Source of the DNA: Planctomycetota bacterium
GTDB taxonomy: Bacteria; Planctomycetota; Planctomycetia; Pirellulales; Thermoguttaceae
Reading direction: 5' to 3'
DNA length: 32,889 bases
Assembly (NCBI GenBank): GCA_030611515.1
Contig: JAUWPQ010000015.1
Location: forward strand, 1-32,889
The notes under the pieces were generated by a model. The model saw only the letters and a program-made list of their open reading frames with translations, was not told the origin of the DNA and made no database searches. This document shows, piece by piece, positions 6,816-14,744 of the stretch. Within the stretch, counting starts at the first letter, position 1. Each line of letters starts with the position of its first letter. Both the position numbers and the translations under genes were made by a program.

Positions 6816-7894
6816 TATCGTTGTCTAAAGCTCCTCGATTCGATCAGCCGGCGGACGATTCGACCGGGTTTCAGCAACGGTCGGCGCAAGGGAGATTGCC
6901 GCGTCCAGTCGTAAGCGCGGCGGCAATTGCGCCGCAGGAATCCGGCCATCGGTCGGAGATCGACCGCTCCCTCGGCCACGTCTATGGCCGCGGACATCAA
7001 TCTGGTCTTGTATTCCTCCGGCCCCTTGCCCAGGTCGATCCGCCGGACGCCGAGTTGCGGATATGCCTGGATCAATTTCATCCAGAAGACGATGCCCGGC
7101 GAAAGCTGGGCGAAGTCGGGGTGGTACGCGGAGAACCAGGCGTGCAGTACGCCGTGCGAGCGGATCGAGAGGAGGACCGCCGTCAAAACGCCGCCCATGT
7201 AAAGGGCCGAAGTCACGCCGGAAAAACCTTCGCCCTTTGCAACACGCACCCGCTCCAACAGTGCGACAGTCCAATCGAAGGCCAGCACGTCGGTCATGCC
7301 GGTCCTTTGATACTGTCCCCTTTTCCACTTGAGCATGTATTGAAATACGGCTGGGTTGTCGGATTCGAGTTCGACCCGCAACGGTCCGGCCTCCCGATCG
7401 GCCTGACGCAGTTTGCGCTCCGCGCGTTTGAACCACTCGGGACGGACGGCAAGTTGTTCTGCCCGGTATCCTTCCCAGCCGTGCGAAAGATCGACGTACG
7501 GCGAGGGATCGACTCGCCAGTGATAGGGCTGCGGGGGCGATTGCGAGGCGATCAGATGGTCGAACCGCCACGCCGCCAACCGGCAACCGCGAAGCAGTTC
7601 TCGCGGCTCCCACTGCAAATCCTTCCGCGCGATCAGGCCGTGGAAATCGGACATCTTGCCTCCGACCGGCAGGGCCACGTTGCCCGGACCGCGATGGAAG
7701 GGAAAGAATCCGACCGGCTCTCCGCGTTCCATGAGCACGCCGACTTCCACGTCGCCGCGAACGGCGGCCACGGCGCGGGTAAACTCGGGGCGGAAATACG
7801 GGCTGTCCAACGCGGGTTCGGATCGCTGAATCTCCGTCCACGCCGCGATCTGATCGGCGGTCAGCTTGTCGGCGGATATAAGTTGGATGTTCAT
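6815..7894 (-). CDS. CelD/BcsL-type GNAT acetyltransferase
   Basis: A 359-residue protein of the 'acetyltransferase involved in cellulose biosynthesis' (CelD/BcsL) type, a FemAB-like GNAT. Seen: an N-terminal half with SPYFRPEFTRAVAA and DFHGLIARKD; a C-terminal GNAT half with the long helix EWFKRAERKLRQADREAG, GVLTAVLLSIRS, AWFSAYHPDFAQLSPGIVFW and the closing RIDLGKGPEEYKTRL. It likely acylates the polysaccharide or an intermediate. The start at 7894 is chosen because its ATG overlaps the ligase stop as ATGA. The frame stays open upstream to 8125, but that part is REP-derived and antisense to the ligase tail coding frame, so it is not used. Confidence 0.85.
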   Translation of the reverse strand: MNIQLISADKLTADQIAAWTEIQRSEPALDSPYFRPEFTRAVAAVRGDVEVGVLMERGEPVGFFPFHRGPGNVALPVGGKMSDFHGLIARKDLQWEPRELLRGCRLAAWRFDHLIASQSPPQPYHWRVDPSPYVDLSHGWEGYRAEQLAVRPEWFKRAERKLRQADREAGPLRVELESDNPAVFQYMLKWKRGQYQRTGMTDVLAFDWTVALLERVRVAKGEGFSGVTSALYMGGVLTAVLLSIRSHGVLHAWFSAYHPDFAQLSPGIVFWMKLIQAYPQLGVRRIDLGKGPEEYKTRLMSAAIDVAEGAVDLRPMAGFLRRNCRRAYDWTRQSPLRRPLLKPGRIVRRLIESRSFRQR

Positions 7895-9297
7895 CTTTTC
7901 ATAAAGCCGCGACCGTCGGTCGCGCCCCGTCGATGCGCATGGCGAACGCCGATGCAAAGCGTTGCCAGTCGTCCGTTCCCGCGCGGAGCGTGGGTACGAG
8001 AGGTTATTGCCGACTCGACGGCCAACAGTTGCGCGATGCCGCAGCCGGCGATGAGCGTGACGAAGTTTGGCGAGACCAGCCCTGTTTCCAGGAAAGCGTT
8101 GAAAACGGCGAAAATAAGCAGGCAAAAGGTCAGTGCGGCCCCTGCGGCGACGGTCGAGCGAAACACGCTTGCCGCACGATATAATCCGAGCGACACGATC
8201 AGCATAAGCGCCGCCGTTCCAATCAACCCAACGCTCAGCGCGGAGTCCAGGTAAGCGTTATGAGCCTCGCGCAGCGGCCACTGCATCTCGTCGGACACCT
8301 CCTCGATGTGCTTCTCTGTCCAGAACGCCTCATATCCGTATCCCTGCAGCGGCCTAGCGCCGACGTAACCGAGCAATTCCTTCCAGACGGGGATTCTGCC
8401 GGTCAGCTTCGCCGATTCTTCCTGCCGGCCAAGCATCGCGGCTTGCGAGACCGTCTCGTCGATTTCCAGGCCGAACAACGACACGAATAGGGCGGTGAAA
8501 AAGATTAAGAACCCGGCGGCGGAAATCGCCAGCAAGCGCGTCCGACCGGAAACGCTAATCAGCCACAAAGCCGCCAGCGAGACGGTCAGCGCCGCACAGG
8601 AAGTGCGGGATTTTGTCAGAAGCAGGAATACCAAACCAATCGCGAACAACGTCCAGAACAACGGTTGCAAACGAGTCTCGCCGCGCCGCGAAAAACGGGC
8701 CAGGCAAAACGACGCCAGGCAGAGGACCGTCAAGTGCGCCCCTTGCGTGTTCGGGTGGACCGTGCCCGAGAACCGATAGCCTTCCGACCAGGGCCGGAAC
8801 GTACCCAAAGCCAACTCCGCAGCGATGCCCACGGCCAGAAACGACGCCGAAACCACCACGGCAATCAGCACGATGTCGCGAGGACGGAATTGCCGGGCAA
8901 ACCCCAGCGCCCCGAAAACGCAAAACATCAACACGGCCAGTTTCCGGCAGCTCAAGCCCGGATCGCTCGACCAGAGAATGCTCGCCGCCGACCACGCCAC
9001 GTAGAAGACAATCGCGGCGGGCAACCAGCCGGTCCAGCGGAGCGGCCGCCCATCGCGGCGGAGAATGAGGTACAAACCGAATATGCCGATCAACGAGAGC
9101 GCCAGGCCCTTGGCCGCGTTTCCACCCGATTCCATCGAGCCGTCGGAATCGGACCACGGAGCGAAACCCTCGAAGCGAGACACCTGAACGTCGTGGCCGA
9201 CAAAGAAGAACACGGTCCCAAGCAGAACGATCGCCAACCACAGCAACCGGAGGTCGGTGGCGTTCGCGTCGGATGTGTTTTGCGGGTCACGGTTCAT
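7891..9297 (-). CDS. O-antigen ligase/polymerase-like membrane protein with REP-derived tail
   Basis: A 468-residue integral membrane protein with about 10-12 hydrophobic helices and the Wzy_C/ligase features SGTVHPNTQGAHLTVL, a periplasmic loop with SAKLTGRIPVWKELLGYV and GYGYEAFW, and EAHNAYLDSALSVGLIGTAAL. It would polymerise or ligate polysaccharide units outside the membrane. The ATG at 9297 (MNRDPQNTSD) follows the flippase stop by 11 bases; the frame is open further upstream but that part lies inside the flippase gene. The last 37 or so residues, beginning SRTHAPRGN, are encoded by a REP palindrome (7975-7997) and a second small palindrome (7910-7924), so the original C-terminus seems to have been replaced. 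Confidence 0.88.
   Translation of the reverse strand: MNRDPQNTSDANATDLRLLWLAIVLLGTVFFFVGHDVQVSRFEGFAPWSDSDGSMESGGNAAKGLALSLIGIFGLYLILRRDGRPLRWTGWLPAAIVFYVAWSAASILWSSDPGLSCRKLAVLMFCVFGALGFARQFRPRDIVLIAVVVSASFLAVGIAAELALGTFRPWSEGYRFSGTVHPNTQGAHLTVLCLASFCLARFSRRGETRLQPLFWTLFAIGLVFLLLTKSRTSCAALTVSLAALWLISVSGRTRLLAISAAGFLIFFTALFVSLFGLEIDETVSQAAMLGRQEESAKLTGRIPVWKELLGYVGARPLQGYGYEAFWTEKHIEEVSDEMQWPLREAHNAYLDSALSVGLIGTAALMLIVSLGLYRAASVFRSTVAAGAALTFCLLIFAVFNAFLETGLVSPNFVTLIAGCGIAQLLAVESAITSRTHAPRGNGRLATLCIGVRHAHRRGATDGRGFMKR
7975..7997. repeat. REP palindrome in the 3' end of the ligase gene
   Basis: GTTCCCGCGC-GGA-GCGTGGGTAC is a near-perfect inverted repeat of the same family as 10725-10747 and 27247-27269. 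A second dyad, GCGACCG/CGGTCGC, is at 7910-7924. Both lie inside coding sequence. Confidence 0.75.
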
Positions 9298-9308
9298 TGT
9301 CGAATCAC

Positions 9309-10673
9309 TTAGTAAGAGTGTACTGCCGGTCGCTGGCTGCCATGCTTCATTAGTCTCCAAAGGATGATCCACCGCACGGTTGCTCCGACGACGCGCCCCG
9401 CCACGATGGCAATGGCGACACCCAACGCACCGAGCGAAAAAACGAGCCAGATCGCCGCGACGAGCGTGACGGAGACTTGCATCAGGTCGGCGACGAAGTT
9501 GGCGGCCGGGCGGTCCAAGGCCCAAAGGCCGGCGCCGGCCGTTTGGCCCAAGGAATCGGTCAGGGCGGCCAATGCCAACACGGTCAACAACGTCCCCGTG
9601 TCGGCATACATCGGGCCGAAAATGATTCTTGCCACCAGATCGCCGACGAGAAAAACGCCCACGCACAGGCTCCCCAGCACGCCGGCCGCGGCGAACGCTG
9701 CTTTCCGCAGCACGCCGCCGAGCACGCGGGCACCGTCTTGGGCGAACGCCTGGGCCGCCTTGGGCATCAGAAAATTGTTCAACCCCATTACGAACAGGTT
9801 CGAGAGTCCGACCAGCGTGGTGCAGACGGCCAATTTACCCGTCTCCGCCTCGCCGCGGACGACCGCCAGCAGCCACGGCAGCGCGTAGAACGCCAACCCG
9901 GTCATTTGTCCAGTCAGCGCCCAACGGCCGAACGACCAGTTCCGGCGCCAGTCGCGGACGATTTCCTCGCGCGAGAAGCTGACAGGTTGCTTCCGCAAGA
10001 GCCACCAACCGACGGCGGCGACCGCACACGCCGCGCCCATCACGCCGTAGACCACGGCGGGCGAAAGCAACCCCAGCCGCCACAACACCAGCAAGCTCGC
10101 CACTTGGAGCGTGGAGACGGCGACGTCCATGACGATGGCCGTCTCCAGGGCGAGATGGGCGAACGAGAAGCGGCGGGCAAAGTCGCGCAAGAGAATAAAA
10201 GGAATGACACCCGAGAGGACCCACGCCGCCGGTCGCAATCCGCTCGGCCCCACGCCGAACGATAGCAACGCCGCCAAACCGATAAAGCACGCCGCCGCGG
10301 CCACCGAGAAAACCAACTGATGGATGATCGCGCTGCCGCCGTATTCGGCCAGCGAGCTGCCCTCGCGGCGATGGCGGTACATAGTGTAGGGAATTGAAAT
10401 CAGATTCGCCTGTGCGGCGGCCAGAAATATAACGACCGTCCACGCAAGCGCGTAAATGCCGACTTCCGCCGGCGAGCAGGCGCGGGCAATAATCACCAAG
10501 GTCAGAAAATTGGCGCCGCTTACGACCGCCTGGTCGAAAATCGAGAACATACCCTTTCGCACGACCGGTTCCGACGTCTCGGCAAATATCGACGCGGTCG
10601 CTCCGGTCGCCAACGGCGACGACCCTTCGCCAGGTTCGGAACGGATTGGATCGTCGTCGCGGATCGGTGTCAT
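9309..10673 (-). CDS. Wzx-like polysaccharide flippase (MOP superfamily)
   Basis: A membrane protein of 454 residues from the ATG at 10673 (461 from a TTG at 10694) with about 12-14 hydrophobic helices. The N-terminal hydrophilic stretch leads into RKGMFSIFDQAVVSGANFLTLVIIARA, a typical first helix of polysaccharide transport proteins, then EVGIYALAW, and GLNNFLMPKAAQAFAQDG in the middle. Members flip undecaprenyl-linked repeat units across the inner membrane. It precedes the ligase gene by 11 bases. The ATG is preferred because the extra seven residues need a TTG start. Confidence 0.85.
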   Translation of the reverse strand: MTPIRDDDPIRSEPGEGSSPLATGATASIFAETSEPVVRKGMFSIFDQAVVSGANFLTLVIIARACSPAEVGIYALAWTVVIFLAAAQANLISIPYTMYRHRREGSSLAEYGGSAIIHQLVFSVAAAACFIGLAALLSFGVGPSGLRPAAWVLSGVIPFILLRDFARRFSFAHLALETAIVMDVAVSTLQVASLLVLWRLGLLSPAVVYGVMGAACAVAAVGWWLLRKQPVSFSREEIVRDWRRNWSFGRWALTGQMTGLAFYALPWLLAVVRGEAETGKLAVCTTLVGLSNLFVMGLNNFLMPKAAQAFAQDGARVLGGVLRKAAFAAAGVLGSLCVGVFLVGDLVARIIFGPMYADTGTLLTVLALAALTDSLGQTAGAGLWALDRPAANFVADLMQVSVTLVAAIWLVFSLGALGVAIAIVAGRVVGATVRWIILWRLMKHGSQRPAVHSY

Positions 10674-10702
10674 GGTGAAATCGCGCTGCCTCAATTACAT
10701 CT

Positions 10703-10747
10703 GGTTCCCACGCTCTTTTATCTCGTTCCCACGCGGAGCGTGGGAAC
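10703..10747. repeat. REP palindrome plus partial unit
   Basis: GTTCCCACGC-GGA-GCGTGGGAAC (10725-10747) is a perfect 10-base dyad around GGA. A half unit GGTTCCCACGCT lies just upstream at 10703-10714. Same family as 7975-7997 and 27247-27269. Confidence 0.8.
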
Positions 10748-10764
10748 CAGGGTATTCCGTGAGA

Positions 10765-11071
10765 TTTTCTCTAGCCCAGGCGTTTACGCCTCGTTGTTCT
10801 ACACAAGTCTTGGTTACTTCGACCCGTAGGGTCGTTTGGCAATAGCCCAGCGATTTATCGCTGGGGCGAAAGGGGAGAACAGAACCTGCTCGTCCCGTAG
10901 GGACGGTTGAAAACGTGTCTGGCGCCAACGATTCGGCCGTCCCTACGGGACTTGAAACCTCCTTGGTTACCCATAACCCCAGCAGTAAACTGCTGGGCTA
11001 TTGCCAAACGTCCCTCCGGGACGGACGACTTGTGTGTAACAACGAGGCGTAAACGCCCGGGCTGGAGAAAA
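10765..11071. repeat. 307-base nested palindromic element
   Basis: The outer arms, 10765-10809 and 11027-11071, are inverted copies matching at about 41 of 45 positions. Inside them, 10829-10866 pairs with 10977-11013 (sharing GTTTGGCAATAGCCCAGC), and 10890-10913 pairs with 10936-10960 (sharing CGTCCC-TA-GGGAC units). Each arm is itself built from small palindromes such as GGCGTTTACGCC and CCCAGCGATTTATCGCTGGG. It fills the gap between the deacetylase and flippase genes of the polysaccharide operon and has no coding content I can support. Confidence 0.85.
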
Positions 11072-11109
11072 CCATTATCTTCCATTCTTGGTTGCGGCCA
11101 AAGGCCGTG

Positions 11110-11958
11110 CTACGGTGTGTGGGATAGCTTGTCAATCTGCCGAAAAGCGGCTGCCTTGCGGTGCTCCGACGACGGATGCAACCGTCGCCAGACGCCTCGT
11201 AGCATAGAATACCAACCGTTTAGTTTCAACGTCAGGGTTGCAGCGGTGTCGTGCCGGCCGACGTTGAACCGCCCCCAAGTGAATGGATCGTCCCGCGGTG
11301 CGACGATTTTTGGCTCGGCGGTCAGCGCGCATTTAGCGCCGACCTCGCGCGTCGTCGCAACCATTTCGGAACCGAAGTATCCAAAAGGAAAGGCGAAAGA
11401 CACGTCCGACAGGCCGAGCCGGTCGTGAAGCACCTCCATCGAACGGACCAGATCGCGGCGGAAGATGCCCGGCCGGCCGCGAAGGTCGGCGTGCGTGTGA
11501 GTGTGCGAGCCGACTTCGATCAGGCCGCTTTCGATCATCTCGGAGCAATGGGCGGTGGAAAGGGGTTTCCACGCAACGTCCGGAACCTCATCCGAGCCGG
11601 CGGCCGGCCAGTCGTCGAAGGCGAAAGGCCGGCGGTCGTCCAAATAAGCCGTCGCCATGAACACCGTCGCGGGAATCGACAACTCCTTCAACACCGGCCA
11701 GGCGTTGTGGTAAACGTTGTCGTAGCCGTCGTCGAAGGTGACGACGAACGTGCGGGCGGGGACTGCCTCGCCCGACCGGCGACATTCAATCGCCCGACGC
11801 AGCGGCCAAGGGCGATAACCGCGCGACATCAGTCCGGAGAGTTGACGGCCGAGACGGTCGGGAGTCACGTTCCACGTCGGCGCCGCGACGCCTTCTACGT
11901 GCGGCGCGACGCGGTGATAAATCAAGATACCGAACGGATTGTCTTTGCTCGTGTGCAT
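11110..11958 (-). CDS. polysaccharide deacetylase (NodB/CE4 family)
   Basis: A 282-residue enzyme with the NodB-fold motifs: ILIYHRVA near the start, TFDDG at 74-78 (catalytic base and metal-binding Asp), SHTHTHADL at 151-159 (metal-binding His152 and His156), a basic segment RRDLVRSMEVL, and FAFPFGYFG. It should remove N-acetyl groups from an amino-sugar polymer or precursor. No signal peptide is evident, in keeping with many exopolysaccharide-locus deacetylases. It lies between the Wzz-like gene and the flippase and is separated from the latter by the nested repeat element. Confidence 0.9.
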   Translation of the reverse strand: MHTSKDNPFGILIYHRVAPHVEGVAAPTWNVTPDRLGRQLSGLMSRGYRPWPLRRAIECRRSGEAVPARTFVVTFDDGYDNVYHNAWPVLKELSIPATVFMATAYLDDRRPFAFDDWPAAGSDEVPDVAWKPLSTAHCSEMIESGLIEVGSHTHTHADLRGRPGIFRRDLVRSMEVLHDRLGLSDVSFAFPFGYFGSEMVATTREVGAKCALTAEPKIVAPRDDPFTWGRFNVGRHDTAATLTLKLNGWYSMLRGVWRRLHPSSEHRKAAAFRQIDKLSHTP

Positions 11959-12032
11959 GATAGTTGCCCGATGGTTGCTCGATTGGATTTTGCCCGCATG
12001 GTGTCAATACAGTCTATTGCCCCCTAAAATTG

Positions 12033-12185
12033 CAAGCGTTCACGGATTGGCTGGGTGCCACTGGCTTTGCCAGTGTTGTCGAGGCAAGCACTGGCAGAGC
12101 CAGTGGCACCCGCGGCGGTCAAGCGATTTCCCAAGACAACGTTCCTCGCGCCGCGAAAATTGGGACAGTCCCCTGTGAACGTTTA
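12033..12185. repeat. MITE-like repeat family 1, copy A
   Basis: Ends carry AAGCGTTCAC and GTGAACGTTTA in inverted orientation. The core is an imperfect hairpin in which GGGTGCCACTGGCT and AGCCAGTGGCACCC are the arms. The right part has GGGACAGTCCC. The same unit occurs inverted at 26992-27201, where it carries an additional internal block of about 65 bases. Confidence 0.8.
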
Positions 12186-12219
12186 CCCCAAAATTCGACA
12201 ACTTATTTCCCCCAGGCTC

Positions 12220-13689
12220 TTACCTGGGTTTCGACTGAACAAAGGCGGCCAACATCGGTGCATCATGCACCTCATCAATATCCCCATCCCCGGCGTCCTC
12301 GGCTTCGCTTTCCAGCGACCACATCATGCGCTCGTACTGGTCGATAGCCAGCGGCAACGCCAGACCACCCAGCGCGGCGGCGCAAAGCCCCAGCAGCAGG
12401 TTCAACAATATCCTCGGACGTACGGGAAGCGGCTCGAAGCTGGCCGGCTGCACCACGTTGATGTTCGACATCCGCTGGACTTCCAACTGTCGGTCGATCC
12501 GCGTTTGTTCGAGGTTCGTCGAGTATTTCCGATAGTCGGTTTCCAGAAGATCGACTTCCCGTTGCGCCGCCGCGACGCGCAATTCGTCCTCGTTCAACTT
12601 GATTAGTTGAAGGCGGACCACGGCCAGTTGCGATTTCAGTTGGCCGGACTGCGCTTCGAGCGAGGCCAGCTTCGGCTCGCCGACAAGCAGGGCCAATTCG
12701 GCCGCTTGGCGGAGCCGCCCCGGCTCGCGGGTTACACGCTTGAGAGTCTTCTCTTCTTGTTCGAGAATCTTGCGCGCGGCGGCAATCTGCTCGTGGACTT
12801 GCCGCATCTTCGGGTGCTCGTCGGTGTACTTGGACTGGGCCTCTTTCTGACGCAACTGCAAGGCATAGAACCGTTCCCTCATGCGATTGGTGCCTTCGTC
12901 GCCGAAGCCGCTCGTTTCTTCCACCTGAGTGTCCGGCAAGGAGGCCGCTTTCCGGCGCAGTTGGCGGACGTTGGCCTCCTCCACGGCCCGTAACTCCTCG
13001 GTCTTAAGCAGATCGTCCTCGAGACGTCCGATCCGGGTGACGAGCTGCTTCCGCTGTGCTGCGGGCGAGGCCAACCCCGTCTCGTTTTTCAGGTCGCGGA
13101 GCGCCGCCTCGTTGCGAGAGAGTTTTTCGCGGAGACGGCGCGTCTGCTCGACGAAAAACTCGTGCGAGCCGTGCGTCCGGTTCAACCGGCCGTGCTCGTC
13201 GAGATACGTGTCGATGAGCTTGGCCACCACCGACTGGCAGAGTTCGGGCGTTGGTCCCCGAAAAGTCACGTTGATAACGCTGGATTTCTTTGCCGCCTCG
13301 ATTTTTAGTTTCTTGGCCACTCGGCGGATCGCCTTCTCACGGTCGTCGCGGCCGATAATCTCTTTCGGTCCCAGAGCATCGACGACTTTCTCGACCAGCG
13401 TCCGGCTATGAAGAATCTCCACCACCGAATTGATCTCCCTCTCGCGGGACTGCGGTATCGCGACGATCGGGTTCTGGCCCAACGTAGCCGTTGGATCGAG
13501 CGTGGCGTTCTCGCGCCCCAGCCGCACGAACAGCTTCCCCTCTGATTTGTATTGCCGGGGAACCAGCAGCGTAAATAAGACAGTGCCGGCAAACACGGCG
13601 CAGAAGAACAAAACGGCCTTTTTCTTGTGGCGGGAAAAGGCCCGATACACATCGCCGAGTTGCCCCGATGATTGCCTGTTATCGAACAT
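12220..13689 (-). CDS. Wzz/GumC-type polysaccharide chain-length determinant
   Basis: A 489-residue polysaccharide co-polymerase. A transmembrane helix at about 25-45 (AVLFFCAVFAGTVLFTLLVP) is followed by the Wzz motif QYKSEGKLFVRLGR, a periplasmic domain with long coiled coil (about 165-400) and a second helix near 437-460 preceded by the PxxPxxP-like FEPLPVRPRI. There is no C-terminal tyrosine-kinase domain, so a separate kinase would be needed if it is phospho-regulated. It is the first gene of the minus-strand polysaccharide operon, with an excellent AAGGAG ribosome-binding site six bases before the ATG (complement of 13696-13701). Confidence 0.9.
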   Translation of the reverse strand: MFDNRQSSGQLGDVYRAFSRHKKKAVLFFCAVFAGTVLFTLLVPRQYKSEGKLFVRLGRENATLDPTATLGQNPIVAIPQSREREINSVVEILHSRTLVEKVVDALGPKEIIGRDDREKAIRRVAKKLKIEAAKKSSVINVTFRGPTPELCQSVVAKLIDTYLDEHGRLNRTHGSHEFFVEQTRRLREKLSRNEAALRDLKNETGLASPAAQRKQLVTRIGRLEDDLLKTEELRAVEEANVRQLRRKAASLPDTQVEETSGFGDEGTNRMRERFYALQLRQKEAQSKYTDEHPKMRQVHEQIAAARKILEQEEKTLKRVTREPGRLRQAAELALLVGEPKLASLEAQSGQLKSQLAVVRLQLIKLNEDELRVAAAQREVDLLETDYRKYSTNLEQTRIDRQLEVQRMSNINVVQPASFEPLPVRPRILLNLLLGLCAAALGGLALPLAIDQYERMMWSLESEAEDAGDGDIDEVHDAPMLAAFVQSKPR

Positions 13690-14116
13690 TACGGTCTCCT
13701 TAGCCCCTCCGCTGCCTTACGGCGGAGCGTTCCAAAAGCGGATTGCGTGAAAAACTCGGCACGAAACAAGCTGAAAAGAAGCTGAAAAGAAAATGGCGAC
13801 GTGTCGCAGGCTGAGTAGCGAACCGCAAAGTCAAGTTTTGGGCGAAAGGTAACGACCGCGTTCCTCTGTCCTGGGACAACCAGGAAACAGATTGTATTTG
13901 GCTATTGTAACAAGGGTGGGGAACATTCGCAATAAAAAGGGTTCGCGGTATATGCGCACTGCGGGATATGTGGGGCAAGGGTGAGTGCCGAATCGACCCC
14001 CTTGCAGAGGTAATCGCTGCGGATATTCATTACACACCGCAAATCCCATATAATAGATCTGCTCTCTCCATCTGCTCTCCCCATCAAACGCATTATCGTA
14101 GAGGTTCTACCGACAA
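13690..14116. other. intergenic region upstream of the polysaccharide operon
   Basis: No gene is supported here. It should contain the minus-strand promoter of the Wzz-led operon, but no convincing -35/-10 pair was found by eye. A tandem AGCTGAAAAGA pair is present around 13770-13792. Confidence 0.3.
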
Positions 14117-14346
14117 ATGCCCTTTTCAGCCGGGAGTGAAGAACTGGAATGTCGCCCGTTCAACGCCGACCGTTCGGACGGCTTGTACGGGGCCGACGCG
14201 GACTCGTTGGGTTTGGGATTGCCCGGCCACGATCCGCTGACCGGATTGCCCGACCGCCGGTTGTTTAAACGCTTTTTGGATCGTGCCTTGAAGCGCGTGC
14301 GTTGGCGCGGCGACTACTTGTTCGCGGTTTGCTTGACCCACCCTAC
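14117..14346 (+). pseudogene. truncated GGDEF (diguanylate cyclase-like) gene
   Basis: From the ATG at 14117 the frame reads to DPLTGLPDRRLFKRFLDRAL and KRVRWRGDYLFAVC, the classic beginning of a GGDEF domain. It then runs straight into a REP fragment (LTHPTQ, 14331-14346) and a MITE-like repeat. The GGDEF signature, substrate-binding residues and C-terminal half are absent. The frame stays open to 14458 only through repeat sequence. It is probably a dead gene; the preceding 37 residues resemble no sensor domain I know. Confidence 0.75.
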
Positions 14347-14370
14347 GCAGGCTTTTCCGCAACAGCAACT

Positions 14371-14486
14371 AAGAACGTGTTTTGGAATTATTCATTTAGC
14401 CCGCCGTGAATACACTGCGAAAAATCCGCCTGCCCCAGGTGTATTCACCCGGGGGTAAATACGAATGTTGCATTTCAGAACACGTT
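14371..14486. repeat. MITE-like repeat family 3, copy A
   Basis: Ends are AAGAACGTGTTTTGGAAT and ATTTCAGAACACGTT in inverted orientation. Inside, GTGAATACAC and GTGTATTCACCCGGGG form a second inverted pair. A second copy is at 25426-25559. It lies directly behind the truncated GGDEF fragment. Confidence 0.8.
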
Positions 14487-14744
14487 ACAAGGTTGCCGTT
14501 CCCCCTCTTTCAACAGGCCGAGGGTTGCAAAAAGGCGACGGTTGACTAACAATTACCACGTCCCAGCGCAATGGTGTACGAAATCCGCTCCGCCGTTTGA
14601 CTGCGAGGGTCTTGTGACACAGACTTCCAATAGAAAGAGAAACATCTTCTCGCTATTGATCTCGTCTTAGAGTCTTGTCACAGAGAGCCTGCCTGCCGTC
14701 TTTTGGCGGGGCGCTCGTAGAATTCGCACCACGGTATAAGCATC
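14487..14744. other. upstream region of the subtilase gene with imperfect hairpin
   Basis: CAATAG-aaa-GAGAA pairs with TTCTC-g-CTATTG across 14628-14658, flanked by two similar TCTTGT(GA)CACAGA motifs at about 14609 and 14674. It may be an operator or transcript leader. No promoter can be assigned with confidence. Confidence 0.3.

Noticed and set aside
7300-7330. Further copy of the GGGACAGTCCC repeat in the acetyltransferase gene
   Set aside because: Only CTGTCCCC matches and the protein there (KWKRGQYQRTG) is normal for the family.
7895-8125. N-terminal extension of the CelD/BcsL acetyltransferase
   Set aside because: The frame is open, but this part is made of REP palindromes and lies inside the ligase gene; the ATGA start at 7894 fits the family length.
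5601-8254. Plus-strand open frames of 437 and 513 codons opposite the polysaccharide genes
   Set aside because: They are antisense to clear glycosyltransferase and acetyltransferase genes, and the composition is Arg/Pro/Gln-rich without motifs.
9298-9666. N-terminal extension of the O-antigen ligase
   Set aside because: The extra residues are Arg/Gly/His-rich, lie wholly inside the flippase gene and are not membrane-like; the ATG at 9297 opens directly before the first helix.
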